DNA of 64,000 nt from Gammaproteobacteria bacterium (GCA_016708925.1 JADJET010000019.1:62001-126000), one strand, 5' to 3'; shown: positions 17,859 to 27,977, counted from the first letter of the stretch. Program-made: numbers and translations. The notes: generated by a model from the letters alone, not told the origin.

Positions 17859-18521
17859 TCAGCGTTTGCGCAGCAGACTGAGCCCGTCGCCAATGGGCAC
17901 CAGGCTCAGGTCCACCCGCGCGTCCTTGTGGATACGGCGATTGAAGGCCCGGATCGCGCGCGTATCTTCATCGGCGGTCGCCGCGTCCAGCACCCGGCCA
18001 TTCCACAGCACGTTATCGACCACGATCAGCCCGCCCGGTCGCAGCAGCGCCAGGCACTGTTCGTAGTAGTCGGCGTAGCCGGTCTTGTCGGCATCGATGA
18101 AGGCGAGGTCGAAGCTACCCGCGGCGCCCTCGGCGAGCAGCGTCGCCAGGGTTTCGGACGCAGGGGCAAGGCGCAGGTCGATGCGGTCGGCAACGCCGGC
18201 GCGCTCCCAGTATTCTCGCGCAATGCGGGTGTATTCGGCGCTGATGTCGCAGGCGATCAAACGGCCATCGGCGGGCAGCGCGGACGCCACGCAGAGCGCG
18301 CTGTAGCCGGTGAAGACGCCGATCTCCAGCGCCTGCCGCGCCCCCAGCAGACGCGCCAGCAGCGTCATGAACTGGCCCTGTTCAGGCGCGATCTGCATGC
18401 GGGCTTCGGGCATCCGGCGGGTGCGCTCGCGCAGCTCCTGCAGCAGATCCGATTCCCGCAGCGAGACCTCGAGCAGATAGGTGTAAAGTTCGGGCGTCAA
18501 CTGGATGCTCTGATTGGACAT
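17859..18521 (-). CDS. Class I SAM-dependent O-methyltransferase (caffeoyl-CoA OMT type)
   Basis: The 220-residue protein has the order of motifs of the O-methyltransferase family 3: QGQFMTLLARLLGARQALEIGVFTG (motif I, split here), DGRLIACDIS, SFDLAFIDADK and GGLIVVDNVLWNGRV (metal-binding aspartates). The family methylates catechols or similar hydroxyls with divalent metal. The substrate is unknown. It lies 20 bases upstream of the SMR gene on the same strand, so the two may be co-transcribed. Confidence 0.9.
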   Translation of the reverse strand: MSNQSIQLTPELYTYLLEVSLRESDLLQELRERTRRMPEARMQIAPEQGQFMTLLARLLGARQALEIGVFTGYSALCVASALPADGRLIACDISAEYTRIAREYWERAGVADRIDLRLAPASETLATLLAEGAAGSFDLAFIDADKTGYADYYEQCLALLRPGGLIVVDNVLWNGRVLDAATADEDTRAIRAFNRRIHKDARVDLSLVPIGDGLSLLRKR

Positions 18522-18582
18522 GGCGCGCTCCCGACCGGATGGGCTGGCACTCTAGCACTGCCAGCACCGGCGCGCCCTTGCC

Positions 18583-18617
18583 GCACCGATCCTATCGCAC
18601 CGACCCTATCGCACCAA
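18583..18617. repeat. Short tandem repeat (14-base unit)
   Basis: The unit GCACCGATCCTATC is followed by GCACCGACCCTATC and a partial third copy GCACC. It lies between the divergent O-methyltransferase and TVP38-fusion genes, in what should be their promoter region. No regulator can be assigned. Confidence 0.6.
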
Positions 18618-18640
18618 CAATAGCGGACCCGACGATCCTC

Positions 18641-20783
18641 ATGACCAAACGCCTTGCGCTCTGGATGCTTGTCGGCCTGGCCGTGGTCGCCTTCCTCGCA
18701 TTCGATCTCGGCCACTGGCTGTCGTTCGAGTATCTTCAGAGCCAGCGCGCGACCCTGGTGGGCTACCGGGACGCGCACCCGCTCCTGTGCACCGCCCTCT
18801 TCTTCGCCCTGTATGTGGTGGCCACCGGTCTCTCGCTGCCCGGGGCGACCGTACTCACCCTTGCCGCCGGCGCCATCTTCGGCTTGCTGTGGGCGACGCT
18901 GCTGGTCTCCTTCGCATCGAGTCTTGGCGCCACCCTCGCGTTTCTGACCGCGCGCTACCTCGTTCGCGATCCCATCCGGTCCCGCTACGGAAGCCGGCTC
19001 CAGGCCATCGATGCCGGCATCGCCCGCGACGGCGCGTTTTATCTGTTCACCCTGCGGCTGGTGCCGCTGTTTCCGTTCTTCGTCATCAATCTGCTGCTCG
19101 GCCTCACCGCGATGCGCACCCGGACCTTCTACTGGGTGAGCCAGCTCGGGATGTTGCCCGCGACGCTGGTCTATGTGAACGCCGGCACCCAGCTCGGGCA
19201 GCTGTCTTCGCCCACCGGCATTCTCTCGCCACCATTGCTCGGGGCGTTTGCGCTGCTGGGCCTGTTTCCGCTGCTCGCCCGCACGCTGGTGGCGCGCATC
19301 CGGGCGCGACGCCAGTACGCGGGCTTCACCAAACCCAAACGCTTCGACCGCAACCTGATCGTGATCGGCGCCGGCAGCGCCGGTCTGGTGAGCGCTTATA
19401 TCGCCGCGGCGGTGAAAGCGAAGGTCACGCTGATCGAAGCGCACCGCATGGGCGGCGACTGCCTCAATACCGGCTGCGTGCCGTCGAAAGCGCTGCTGCG
19501 TGCAGCGCGGCTTGCCCATGAGTTGAACCGCGCGGAAGTGTTCGGTTTCGCACCGGTACGTGCCGAGCCGGATTTCGCGCGCGTGATGGATCGGGTGCGG
19601 GAGGTGATCCGGGATATCGAACCCCATGATTCGGTGGTGCGTTACGAAGCGCTCGGCGTCGAGTGTTTGCAAGGTGACGCGCGACTCATCGATCCCTGGA
19701 CCGTGGAAGTCAATGGCCAGCGCCTGACCGCACCCAATATCGTGCTCGCCACCGGCGCGCGACCCTTGGTGCCGCCGCTGCCGGGGCTCGCGGAAGCCGG
19801 CTACCTCACGTCCGACAATCTCTGGGAACTGCGCGAACTGCCACGGCGCCTGGTGGTGCTGGGCGGCGGTCCCATCGGCTGCGAACTGACGCAGGCCTTC
19901 GCCCGCCTGGGCAGCACAGTCACCCAGGTGGAGATGCTGCCGCGCCTGCTGATCCGCGAAGACCCCGAGGTAGCGGACATCGTGCAGGCGCGGTTCGCCG
20001 CCGAAGGCATCACCGTGATGCTGGATACCCAGGCGATCCGCGTCGCGATGAGCGCCGGTGAAAAAACCCTGATCTGCGCCCGTGCCGGTGAAGAATTCGC
20101 ACTGCCCTGCGACCAGATCCTGGTCGCGGTGGGCCGCGCCGCCCGCCTCGAAGGCTACGGTCTGGAGGAACTCGGCGTGAAAACCGGCAAGACCATCGCG
20201 GTGAACGAATTCCTGCAAACCAGCTTTCCCAACATCTACGCCTGCGGCGATGTCGCCGGGCCCTATCAGTTCACCCACACCGCCGCCCACATGGCCTGGT
20301 ACTGCGCGGTCAACGCGCTGTTCGCGCCCCTGCTGAGCCTGCGCGGCGGCAAGTTCCGGGTCGATTATTCGGTGATTCCCTGGGCCACCTTCACCGACCC
20401 CGAAGTGGCGCGCGTGGGACTCAACGAGACCGAGGCGACAGCGCGCGGCATTCCCCACGAAGTCACGCTATATCCCCTGGCGGACCTGGATCGCGCCATC
20501 GCCGAGGGCGCCACCGACGGCTTCGTCAAGGTGCTCACGGTACCCGGCCGCGACCGCATTCTGGGTGCCACCATCGTCGGGGCTCACGCGGGGGAACTGA
20601 TCGCCGAATTCGTGCTGGCGATGCGCCAGCGCATCGGGCTCAACCAGATCCTCGGTACCATCCATATCTACCCCACCCTGGCGGAAGCCAACAAATACGC
20701 CGCCGGGACGCTGGAAGCAGACGCACCAGCCCGCAACCTTGCTACGCTGGGTGGCGCGGTTTCACCGCTGGCGGCGGCGCTGA
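18641..20783 (+). CDS. TVP38/TMEM64 membrane domain fused to FAD-dependent pyridine nucleotide-disulfide oxidoreductase (frameshift near 20708)
   Basis: Residues 1-220 form a TVP38/DedA-like membrane domain (YVVATGLSLPGATVLTLAAG and SSLGATLAFLTARYLVRD). Residues 236 onward are a mercuric-reductase-like flavoprotein: FAD motif IVIGAGSAGLV, redox pair C274/C279 (GGDCLNTGCVPSKALL), NAD motif VVLGGGPIGCEL, and the C-terminal HIYPTLAEANKYAAG. After that the frame derails. Removing one base near 20708 gives WKQTHQPATLLRWVARFH and a stop at 20781-20783, which is the usual family tail. As written, the frame instead runs to 20989 through the next gene. The fusion is known in other proteobacteria; its substrate is unclear. 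Confidence 0.88.
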
Positions 20784-20853
20784 GGCGCGGGCGCTACCAT
20801 CAACGCTCCGGTGTCCCGGCCACTCACAACCATGCACAGCAGGAGACTCCCCG

Positions 20854-21255
20854 ATGTCCGCACTTCCCGCCCGTCGCTTCTGGCTCGCCGCGCTGCTCGC
20901 GCTGGCGGCAACGGCAGCGACCGCCGCGCCTTCCGCCGGACCCTACACCAACAGGCGTTTCCAGGCCTTGCAGGACGAAAACGCCTTGATCCTGGTGGCT
21001 GTCACCGGGCCCGGCTGCCCCGCCTGCCGGGCGCAGCGCGCGATACTGGACAGCTTCCAGAAACAGCATCCCGAAGCCGACCTGAAAATCCTGTGGGTCG
21101 ACTACGATCACCAGAAGCGCGTGCTCAAGTACCTGAACGCGTCCCTCGCCGGGACGCTGATCCTGTTTCGCGGCGCCGAGCGGCTGTGGTCCACGGTGTC
21201 AAAAATGGACGAGGATGCGATCATCGAGCCGATCCTCCGCGCCGCCGCGCGTTAA
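20854..21255 (+). CDS. Periplasmic thioredoxin-fold protein with CPAC active site
   Basis: The 133-residue protein has a clear signal peptide (LAALLALAATAATAA, cleavage near residue 24). A thioredoxin fold follows, with the redox pair in GPGCPACRAQ. The C-P-A-C dipeptide is uncommon; related proteins have CPHC or CGPC. It lacks the family cis-proline pattern TxxP, having SLAGTLILFRG instead. AGGAGA precedes the ATG. It follows the disulfide-oxidoreductase fusion by 70 bases and may act with it, an inference from position. Confidence 0.82.
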   Translation: MSALPARRFWLAALLALAATAATAAPSAGPYTNRRFQALQDENALILVAVTGPGCPACRAQRAILDSFQKQHPEADLKILWVDYDHQKRVLKYLNASLAGTLILFRGAERLWSTVSKMDEDAIIEPILRAAAR

Positions 21256-21299
21256 CCGCGCAGCACACCGCTCTTGGCCGGACGGCACTGACCGCCGGT

Positions 21300-22419
21300 T
21301 CATTGCCCAGCGTCGGGTGTGTTCTCCGGCGCTTGCGACTCGGGCTCGACCGCCACGGCCGCCGATGCCACCGGTATCGATGTCACCGGTGCCAATGCCA
21401 CCCCCTGACCCAGCATCACGCCGATCCAGCGAGTGTCGGGATCGCTCTCCAGCGCGATCTTGACCAGCATGGTCAGGGGCACCGACAGCAACATGCCGAT
21501 CGGACCCAGCACCCAGCCCCAGAACACCAGGGACAGGAACACCACCAGGGGCGACAGGTTGAGTCCGCGGCCCATCCAGCGCGGCTCCAGCACATTGCCG
21601 ATCACTAGGTTGATAAGGATCTGCACGCCGGCCGCCAGCCCTGCCGTCACCGGCCCGATCTGCACCAGCGCCAGTAGCACCGGCGGTGCCGCTGCGAGGA
21701 AGGAACCTATGTTGGGGATGAAATTGAGCAGGAAGGTGAGCAGCGCCCACATCACGGGGTAACCGACCCCCAGCAGCCACAAACTCAGTCCCACCAACAC
21801 GCCGGTGAGCAGGCTGGTGAGAGTCTTGATCCCGAGATAGTGGTTGACGCTGTCCGTAAAGCGGCTGATCGCCGCCAAGGACTCAAGCGGTGCATGGCGC
21901 GCCTGGGCGAGCTTGTCGCGAAACCCCACCTGCTCGGCGAGGATGAACACCACCGTGATCAGGATCATGAAGCCATTGGTGGTCAGACTGCCCAGCGACG
22001 CCAGCGTATTGCCGGCGAGCTGCATCACGGATCCGGGATTGACACCCTTACGCCAGTCCCCGAGATCGAAGGTCATGCCGCGGCCGACGAGCCACTGCTG
22101 GAAACCCATGGTCATCTTCCTGCAGCCGCTGCTGGTAGACGGGCAGATCCTGGTGAAAATCGTTGATCGAGGTGCCCACGAGCGTCCCCATCAACGCCGC
22201 CGCAACGATGATTCCCAACACCATCAGTGCAATGGCAGCCCAACCCGGCAAGCCGCGTCCCTTGAGCCAGGCGACCGGCGGCACGCAGATGAGCGCGATG
22301 AAAATCGACAGCAGGAAGGGCACCAGCAGCGAGGCGGCCGCCTTCATCCCGGCCACTACCACTGTGAAGGCCGCGGTGTAGAGCAAAAACCGCGCGGCTA
22401 AGGACAATCTGAAACCCAT
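21300..22419 (-). CDS. AI-2E (PerM/YdiK) family membrane permease (frameshift near 22113)
   Basis: The N-terminal half (22419 down to about 22115) has three hydrophobic helices starting RFLLYTAAFTVVVAGMKAA and AASLLVPFLLSIFIALICVP. The C-terminal half (from MTMGFQQW on) has the family repeats ILITVVFILAEQ, GYPVMWALLTFLLNFIPNIG and LGPIGMLLSVPLTMLVKIAL. The halves are in different frames. Dropping one base in CAGGAAGATG near 22113 joins them into about 372 residues, the usual length. Members export small molecules; only some move autoinducer-2. The last 40 residues are an Ala/Val/Pro-rich tail. Confidence 0.85.
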
Positions 22420-22457
22420 GGTCGTCTCCTGGTGTTTTTTTGCGCCCTGTCAGGCCC

Positions 22458-23213
22458 TTACCGCATCCACAGCAGACGCGCCGCGACGGCAACGGTGACC
22501 ACCACGATCACCGGCTGCACCAGCCGGGTGCCGCGCCGGATCACCAGTCCCGACCCGAACCAGGCGCCCAGCATCTGGGCGGCCGCCATCGTCAGTGCCA
22601 GGCTCCAGATCACCTGATCGGCCGCCGCAAACAGCAGCGCCGAGGTACCGTTGATGGTCAGCACCAGCGCCTTGGTGTGGGCGGTGGCCTTGCGCAGGTT
22701 ATAGCCGCGCAGACTGACCAGCAGAAACGGGAAAACCGAGCCCATGCCGGGACCAAAGAAGCCGCCGTAGAAGCCCATCGCCGGCGCGCCAGCGTAGTCG
22801 AAAACGCGCGGAGACACCCGCCGGGGTACGTCCTCGTCCCCCACCCGGGGCGAGATCAGGAAATACAACGCAATGGTGATCATCAGTAACGGCAGCAGGG
22901 GTTCCAGCACGGCGTTCGGCAGGCGCTGGACAACCCAGGTGCCGAAGACCGCACCACCGCCGGCCATCAGCAATCCGGTGCGCGCGGCGCGCAGCTCCAG
23001 ATGCCCGGAGCGCACGAACTTGATGGTCGAGACGAGGGTGCCCAGCGCGCTCTGCACCTTGTTGCTCCCGAGCGCGGCCAGCGGCGGCAGACCGGCCCAG
23101 AGCAGCACGGGCAGCGTAATGAGCCCGCCCGCCCCGGCCATCGACGAAACAAATCCGGCGCAGAAAGCCACGCCCACCAGCAGGCTGATCACGGGAGCGG
23201 TCAGTTCCGGCAT
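22458..23213 (-). CDS. Sulfite exporter TauE/SafE (TSUP) family permease
   Basis: This is a 251-residue inner-membrane protein with about eight helices. Family features are the internal repeat beginning GFVSSMAGAGGLITLPVLL and the second GFYGGFFGPGMGSVFPFLL, with ALGSNKVQSALGT and KATAHTKALVLTINGTSA. Such proteins export sulfite, sulfoacetate or related anions; the substrate is not set by sequence. I chose the ATG at 23213 rather than the TTG at 23237 because the first helix starts shortly after it. Confidence 0.9.
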   Translation of the reverse strand: MPELTAPVISLLVGVAFCAGFVSSMAGAGGLITLPVLLWAGLPPLAALGSNKVQSALGTLVSTIKFVRSGHLELRAARTGLLMAGGGAVFGTWVVQRLPNAVLEPLLPLLMITIALYFLISPRVGDEDVPRRVSPRVFDYAGAPAMGFYGGFFGPGMGSVFPFLLVSLRGYNLRKATAHTKALVLTINGTSALLFAAADQVIWSLALTMAAAQMLGAWFGSGLVIRRGTRLVQPVIVVVTVAVAARLLWMR

Positions 23214-23274
23214 CAGGACGACAAATCCACAGCTCAACAGCCCGCGATGGTAGCAGAGCCCGCTCCAGCTCCGT

Positions 23275-24279
23275 TCACGCGGCGGCGCGCCACTGCATCA
23301 ACAGCGCCAGCGCACGGCGGCGCAGGCTCTGGTCATGGATATCGCAGGTGAACATCAGCTCGTCCACTTCGATCCGCGCGAGCAGGTTTTCGAGATGGGC
23401 ACGCACCGGCTCGCGCCCGCCGATGGCGGCTAGGCCCAGCAGCCCCTGCACCGCCGCGCGCTCGCCCGCGGACCAGAACGCCTCAAGATCCGCCACCGGC
23501 GGTCGCAGGCGCAGACTCTGACCGCGCAGCAGCGCCAGCGCGCGCTGCTGCAGGCTGGTGGCGAGGTATTCGGCTTCCGCGTCGGTTGGCGCCGCGATCA
23601 GCGGTACGCCCGCCATCGCATAGGGCTGTGCCAGCGCGGACGACGGCTGAAAATTGCGCCGGTACAGCGCGAGCGCCTCTTCCAGATGGTGCGGCGCGAA
23701 ATGCGAGGCAAAGGCGTAGGGCAGGCCGAGCGCGGCCGCAAGCTGGGCGCTGTAGAGACTCGATCCCAGCAGCCAGAGGGCGACACCGCTGTTGGTTCCC
23801 GGTATCGCCTGCAACGACTGTCCCGCCTGCGCCGGCCCCAGCAGGCGCCGCACTTGCGCGACTTCGGCGGGGAAATCCTCCACCCCACCGGGACGATCCC
23901 GGCGCAATGCGCGCGCGGTGAGCGGATCGGTGCCGGGCGCGCGCCCGAGCCCGAGGTCGATGCGGCCCGGATGCAGCGCATCCAGGGTGCCGAACTGCTC
24001 GGCCACCACCAGCGGCGGATGGTTGGGGAGCATGACTCCGCCCGCGCCCAAGCGCAGCCGCGTGGTGCCGGCGGCGAGGTGGGCGATCAGTACCGCCGGT
24101 GCGGAACTGGCGATGCCGTCCATATTGTGGTGCTCGGCGACCCAGAAGCGGGTGTAACCCAGTTCCTCGGCACAGCGCGCAAGATCGAGGGAAGCGCGCA
24201 AGGCACTGCCGGCATCGCCGTCGGCGCGGATGGGCGCCAGATCCAGAATGGATACGGGAATGGCGCTGAGCCGGCTCAC
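23275..24279 (-). CDS. LLM-class flavin-dependent oxidoreductase (MsnO8-like, single-protein luciferase fold)
   Basis: The 334-residue protein opens SAIPVSILDLAPI, then has FWVAEHHNMDGIASSAPAV, LRLGAGGVMLPNHPPLVVAEQFG and GRIDLGLGRAPGTDPLTARALRR. These are the signatures of the luciferase-like group 1 monooxygenases that use FMNH2. The GTG at 24279, preceded by GGAG, gives the family N-terminus. An ATG at 24339 would add 20 unrelated residues and overlap the small upstream gene. The substrate is unknown. Confidence 0.88.
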   Translation of the reverse strand: MSRLSAIPVSILDLAPIRADGDAGSALRASLDLARCAEELGYTRFWVAEHHNMDGIASSAPAVLIAHLAAGTTRLRLGAGGVMLPNHPPLVVAEQFGTLDALHPGRIDLGLGRAPGTDPLTARALRRDRPGGVEDFPAEVAQVRRLLGPAQAGQSLQAIPGTNSGVALWLLGSSLYSAQLAAALGLPYAFASHFAPHHLEEALALYRRNFQPSSALAQPYAMAGVPLIAAPTDAEAEYLATSLQQRALALLRGQSLRLRPPVADLEAFWSAGERAAVQGLLGLAAIGGREPVRAHLENLLARIEVDELMFTCDIHDQSLRRRALALLMQWRAAA

Positions 24280-24310
24280 CTCCGGACGTGCTCCGCCCCA
24301 CGCCCGCGGC

Positions 24311-24489
24311 TCAAGCCTGATTGCTCCAGTCGAAGTCATAGAGGATCCAGTTGCTGGCGTCGAACTTCATGTGGATGCCCTCGGCGGCGACCACCACCAG
24401 CCGGCGGCGGCCGTCGCCAGCAGCGCGACCGGCACGCCCAGCCGCAGACCCACGTCGGTGATGATCCCGGGAGTCGGTGTTGTCGTCAT
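24311..24489 (-). CDS. Small hypothetical protein (about 59 residues, frameshifted)
   Basis: From the ATG at 24489 the frame reads TPGIITDVGLRLGVPVALLAT. The sense then moves to another frame, RRRLVVVAAEGIHMKFDASN and WILYDFDWSNQA, ending at a TGA at 24311. A single missing base near 24410 joins both halves. The second half has the look of conserved coding sequence (charged and aromatic residues, good codon use), and it stops just before the LLM gene start, as in an operon. I do not recognise the family. Confidence is moderate because each half is short. Confidence 0.5.
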
Positions 24490-24624
24490 GGCTGGAACTT
24501 CGCGCAGGCCGCCAGCGCCGATCATAAGCCTCGCACCCGGCGTCACGGAAGCAGCGTGTCCTTTCGCACTGCCACGCTACAATCGCACCACCTGCTCACC
24601 GGGGCATTGGGAGACTCAGACCGC

Positions 24625-25482
24625 TTGGCGCCCTTCGCGACGAAATCCGGCCATGGCGACCATCGGCGGATACACCCGCCGCGCCAGACCGCGCCAGCCA
24701 CCCGATGGTGGCTGCTTTTCTTCCTGGTCATGCCGAACCTGGCAAGCGCCGCACCAGCGCGTCAGCAGCCGCAATCACTTCCGTCCCGCCACGGCTACGA
24801 GATCGTTCACAGCTATCCCCACGACCCGGAGGCTTTCACCCAAGGCCTCGCCTGGGCGGACGGTCGTCTGTTCGAGAGCACGGGACGGCACGGCCGCTCC
24901 AGTCTGCGCGAAATTGAGTTGGCGACCGGCAGGGTGCTGCGACGGACCGCGCTCGCGCCCTGGCTGTTTGGCGAAGGGATTGCGGTGGTCGGCGACCGCA
25001 TCGTGCAGCTCACCTGGCACGAACAGCAGGCCTTCGTGCGCGACCGCGACACCTTTGAACTGCGCGCCACCTTCGCCTATCCGGGCGAAGGCTGGGGCCT
25101 GACCTGGGATGGCCGCCGGCTGATCATGAGCGACGGTTCCGCCACCCTGTACTTCCGCGATCCGGAGACCTTCGCCGAACTGGGACGAATCGACGTCACC
25201 GACGCCGGTACGCCGATCACCCAACTCAACGAACTGGAAGTGGTGGGTGATGAAATCTGGGCCAATGTCTGGAGCAGCGAGCACATCGCTCGTATCGATC
25301 CCGCGAGCGGGCGGGTGACCGGCTGGATCGATCTCGAGGGACTGACGCCGGCCGCCGCGCCGGGACACCCCATCGATGTCCTGAACGGCATCGCCTGGGA
25401 CGCCGCCGGCAAACGGCTGTTCGTAACCGGCAAACTGTGGCCACGCCTGTTCGAGATCCGGCTGGTGCCGGAACGCCGCTGA
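24625..25482 (+). CDS. Glutaminyl-peptide cyclotransferase (bacterial/plant type)
   Basis: This enzyme turns N-terminal glutamine into pyroglutamate. The mature part is a five-bladed beta-propeller: HSYPHDPEAFTQGLAW, LFESTGRHGRSSLREIEL, FGEGIAVVGDRIVQLTWHE, GEGWGLTWDGRRLIMSDGS, LNELEVVGDEIWANVW and VLNGIAWDAAGKRLFVTGK. A hydrophobic signal (WWLLFFLVMPNLASA) precedes it. The only start codon that includes this signal is TTG at 24625; the ATG at 24730 lies inside the signal and would give a cytoplasmic protein. The start is therefore uncertain but the identity is firm. The next gene, rsmE, begins 7 bases later. Confidence 0.88.
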   Translation: MAPFATKSGHGDHRRIHPPRQTAPATRWWLLFFLVMPNLASAAPARQQPQSLPSRHGYEIVHSYPHDPEAFTQGLAWADGRLFESTGRHGRSSLREIELATGRVLRRTALAPWLFGEGIAVVGDRIVQLTWHEQQAFVRDRDTFELRATFAYPGEGWGLTWDGRRLIMSDGSATLYFRDPETFAELGRIDVTDAGTPITQLNELEVVGDEIWANVWSSEHIARIDPASGRVTGWIDLEGLTPAAAPGHPIDVLNGIAWDAAGKRLFVTGKLWPRLFEIRLVPERR

Positions 25483-25489
25483 TCCTCCG

Positions 25490-26206
25490 ATGAATCTTCT
25501 GCTGTTACACCCCGCGGATTTTGTCGCCCCGGACCGGGTGCAAATTCGCGATCGCCGCCTCGCCCATCTGCGCGCGGTGCTCGGGGTTGCGCCCGGCAGC
25601 GAACTGCGCGCGGGGCTGCTCGATGGTCCGCTGGGCACCGCGACGCTGATGCAGCTCGACACCGGGATGGCGGAATTCACCGTGACGCTGGACTCGCCTC
25701 CGCCGCCGCCACTGGCGGTGAGCCTGATTCTCGCCCTGCCCCGACCCAAGATCCTGCGGCGCGTGCTGCGCGCGGCCACCATGCTCGGCGTCAAGGAAAT
25801 CCATCTGCTCAACAGCTGGCGGGTCGACAAGAGCTATTGGCAGACGCCGCTACTGACACCGGAACGGTTGCGCACCGAACTGCTGCTTGGCCTGGAGCAG
25901 GCACTCGACACCGCGCTGCCCCGCGTCCACATCCACCGGCGTTTCAAACCCTTCGTCGAGGATGAACTCGATGCCATTGCCGGCGCGCGCTGCCGCCTGG
26001 TGGCGCATCCGCGCAGCGCAGAGCCGCTCACCGGGGCGCCGGCGGAAAACCCTGTACTGCTGGCACTGGGGCCCGAGGGCGGCTTCATTCCCTACGAGAT
26101 CGACGCCCTGGTTGCCTGCGGATTCACGCCCGTCGCCCTCGGCCCCCGGGTACTGACCGTGGAAGTCGCGCTCGCCGCGGCGCTGGGGCGCTTGTCGCCT
26201 CTCTGA
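25490..26206 (+). CDS. rsmE: 16S rRNA (uracil-1498-N3)-methyltransferase
   Basis: RsmE methylates U1498 in the 30S decoding centre. The 238-residue SPOUT enzyme has an N-terminal PUA-like domain (DRRLAHLRAVLGVAPGSEL), the middle motif LALPRPKILRRVLRAATMLGVKEIHL, and the knot LLALGPEGGFIPYEID with LGPRVLTVEVALAAAL. It lies 7 bases after the cyclotransferase gene and is likely co-transcribed with it. Confidence 0.94.
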   Translation: MNLLLLHPADFVAPDRVQIRDRRLAHLRAVLGVAPGSELRAGLLDGPLGTATLMQLDTGMAEFTVTLDSPPPPPLAVSLILALPRPKILRRVLRAATMLGVKEIHLLNSWRVDKSYWQTPLLTPERLRTELLLGLEQALDTALPRVHIHRRFKPFVEDELDAIAGARCRLVAHPRSAEPLTGAPAENPVLLALGPEGGFIPYEIDALVACGFTPVALGPRVLTVEVALAAALGRLSPL

Positions 26207-26381
26207 GCCAGTTGCGCGGTCCAACGGGAGCGCCTCGACCCTGCTTGGCGAAACGCCCAGAGACGATCGCGTCGGAGACTCAGCGCGGGTTCGGCGGGGG
26301 CTTTGTCACTTCCCGGACAACAGCGCTGCGAGGCACCCCCGCCGTGCGGGATCTTATCCGTCGAGACTGCTACGCCGGGGA

Positions 26382-27561
26382 CTACAACCGCTCCACGGCG
26401 ATCGCCGTAGCCTCGCCGCCGCCGATGCAGAGGCTGGCCACACCCTTGCGCAGGCCGTAGGTTTGCAGCGCGGCAAGCAGGGTGACGATGATGCGCGCGC
26501 CGCTGGCGCCCAGGGGATGGCCCAGCGCACAGGCGCCGCCGTGGACATTGATCTTGGTGTGGGGCAGATCCAGCTCGCGCATGGCGGCCATGGCGACCAC
26601 TGCGAAGGCTTCGTTGATTTCGTACAGATCCACTTCGCTCGCGCTCCAGCCGGTCTGGGCGAACAGCCGCTTGAGGGCGCCCACCGGCGCGGTGGTGAAC
26701 CACTCGGGCTCCTGCGCAAACTGCGTGTAGCCGCGCACCACGGCGAGCGGCTTTGAGACCGCGGCGTTCGGCTTCGCTCTGGCGCATCAGGACCAGGGCG
26801 GCAGCGCCGTCGGAAATCGAGCTGGCGTTGGCGGCGGTGACGGTGCCGTCTTTCTTGAATGCGGGCTTGAGTCCGGGAATCTTGTCGACGCGGGCGCTGC
26901 CGGGCTGTTCATCGGTATCCACGACCTGTTCGCCGGCGCGGGTCTTGACCGTGACCGGAGTGATTTCTGACTTGAATTTGCCCTCGGCGATGGCGGCATT
27001 GGCGCGGCGCAGGGATTCCACCGCGTAAGCGTCCTGCTGCTCGCGGGTGAAGGTGTATTTGCCGGCGCACTGCTCGGCGAACACGCCCATCAGGCCGCCG
27101 GTATAGGCATCCTGCAGGCCATCGGTGTACATGTGGTCGAGCAGTTCGCCGTGGCCCAAACGGTAGCCACCGCGCGCCTTGGGCAGCAGGTAGGGGGCGT
27201 TGCTCATGTTCTCCATGCCGCCGGCCACCAGCACGCTGGCGTGGCCGGCGAGCAAGGTATCGCAGGCCATCATCACGGTCTTCATGCCGGAGCCGCACAT
27301 CTTGTTGACGGTGGTGGCGCTGGTGCCCACCGGAATGCCGGCGCCGAGCGCGGCCTGCCGAGCCGGCGCCTGGCCGGTGCCGGCGGGCAGCACGCAGCCC
27401 ATGAGCACTTCATCGACCTGATCGGGGGCCAGCCCGGCGCGCGCCAGCGCGGCCCTGATGGCGTTGCTGCCCAGTTCGCCGACCGAGACCGCGGACAGTG
27501 CGCCCATCATGCCGCCCATGGCGGTGCGGGCCATACCGACAATAACCACGGGATCGCTCAT
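26382..27561 (-). CDS. Acetyl-CoA C-acetyltransferase / thiolase (frameshift near 26750)
   Basis: This thiolase joins or cleaves acyl-CoA units. The N-terminal part has the nucleophile cysteine in VNKMCGSGMKTVMMA and the motif VLVAGGMENMSNAPY. The C-terminal part has YEINEAFAVVAM and NVHGGACALGHPLGASGARI with LCIGGGEATAI, supplying the catalytic histidine and second cysteine. The frame breaks after ERRGLK near 26750. Removing one A from the AAA there restores KPLAVVRGYTQFA and a protein of 392 residues, the family length. The start codon ATG at 27561 is standard. It is probably acetoacetyl-CoA thiolase or a beta-ketothiolase for fatty-acid or polyhydroxyalkanoate metabolism. Confidence 0.9.
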
Positions 27562-27584
27562 GGTGTTCCTCTCGTTTGCAGGGG

Positions 27585-27977
27585 TTATTTCACTACCCGC
27601 AGGCGCGGGCCACCAGTTCCAGTGCCCGGCCCCGGTTCGGGGGGGTCGGTTCCGGATGCATCTTCGGACAATTCTGCCGGGAACACCAAACCCTGGCCGT
27701 TTTCGCGGGCGTAGATGCCGCGCACCGCGGCTATCGGCACCAAAACTTCGGTGGGTTTGCCGCCAAACCGGGCGCTGAAGCAAATCTGGTCGTTACCGAG
27801 GGTCAGGGCGGATACGGCTTTGGGCGCAAGATTGAGCACGATCTGACCGTCCTTGACGTAGCTCATCGGCACGGACACGCCGGGTGCCTCGGCATCCACG
27901 ATGACGTGAGGCGTGCAGTCGTTGTCGAGAATCCACTCGTACAGTGCCCGGATCAGGTACGGCCGGTTGGATTTCAT
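27585..27977 (-). CDS. sspB: ClpXP adaptor SspB
   Basis: SspB delivers ssrA-tagged proteins to ClpXP. The 130-residue protein has the substrate-binding core NRPYLIRALYEWILDN, TPHVIVDAE, IVLNLAPKAVSAL and FSARFGGKPTEVLVPI. A flexible acidic/Gly-Pro linker follows. The final residues PRLRVVK match the conserved ClpX-docking tail. It is directly downstream of sspA, the usual pair. Confidence 0.95.
   Translation of the reverse strand: MKSNRPYLIRALYEWILDNDCTPHVIVDAEAPGVSVPMSYVKDGQIVLNLAPKAVSALTLGNDQICFSARFGGKPTEVLVPIAAVRGIYARENGQGLVFPAELSEDASGTDPPEPGPGTGTGGPRLRVVK

Noticed and set aside
20784..20989. C-terminal extension of the TVP38 fusion through the thioredoxin start
   Set aside because: The family tail RWVARFH in another frame ends at 20783; the extension is an artefact of the frameshift.
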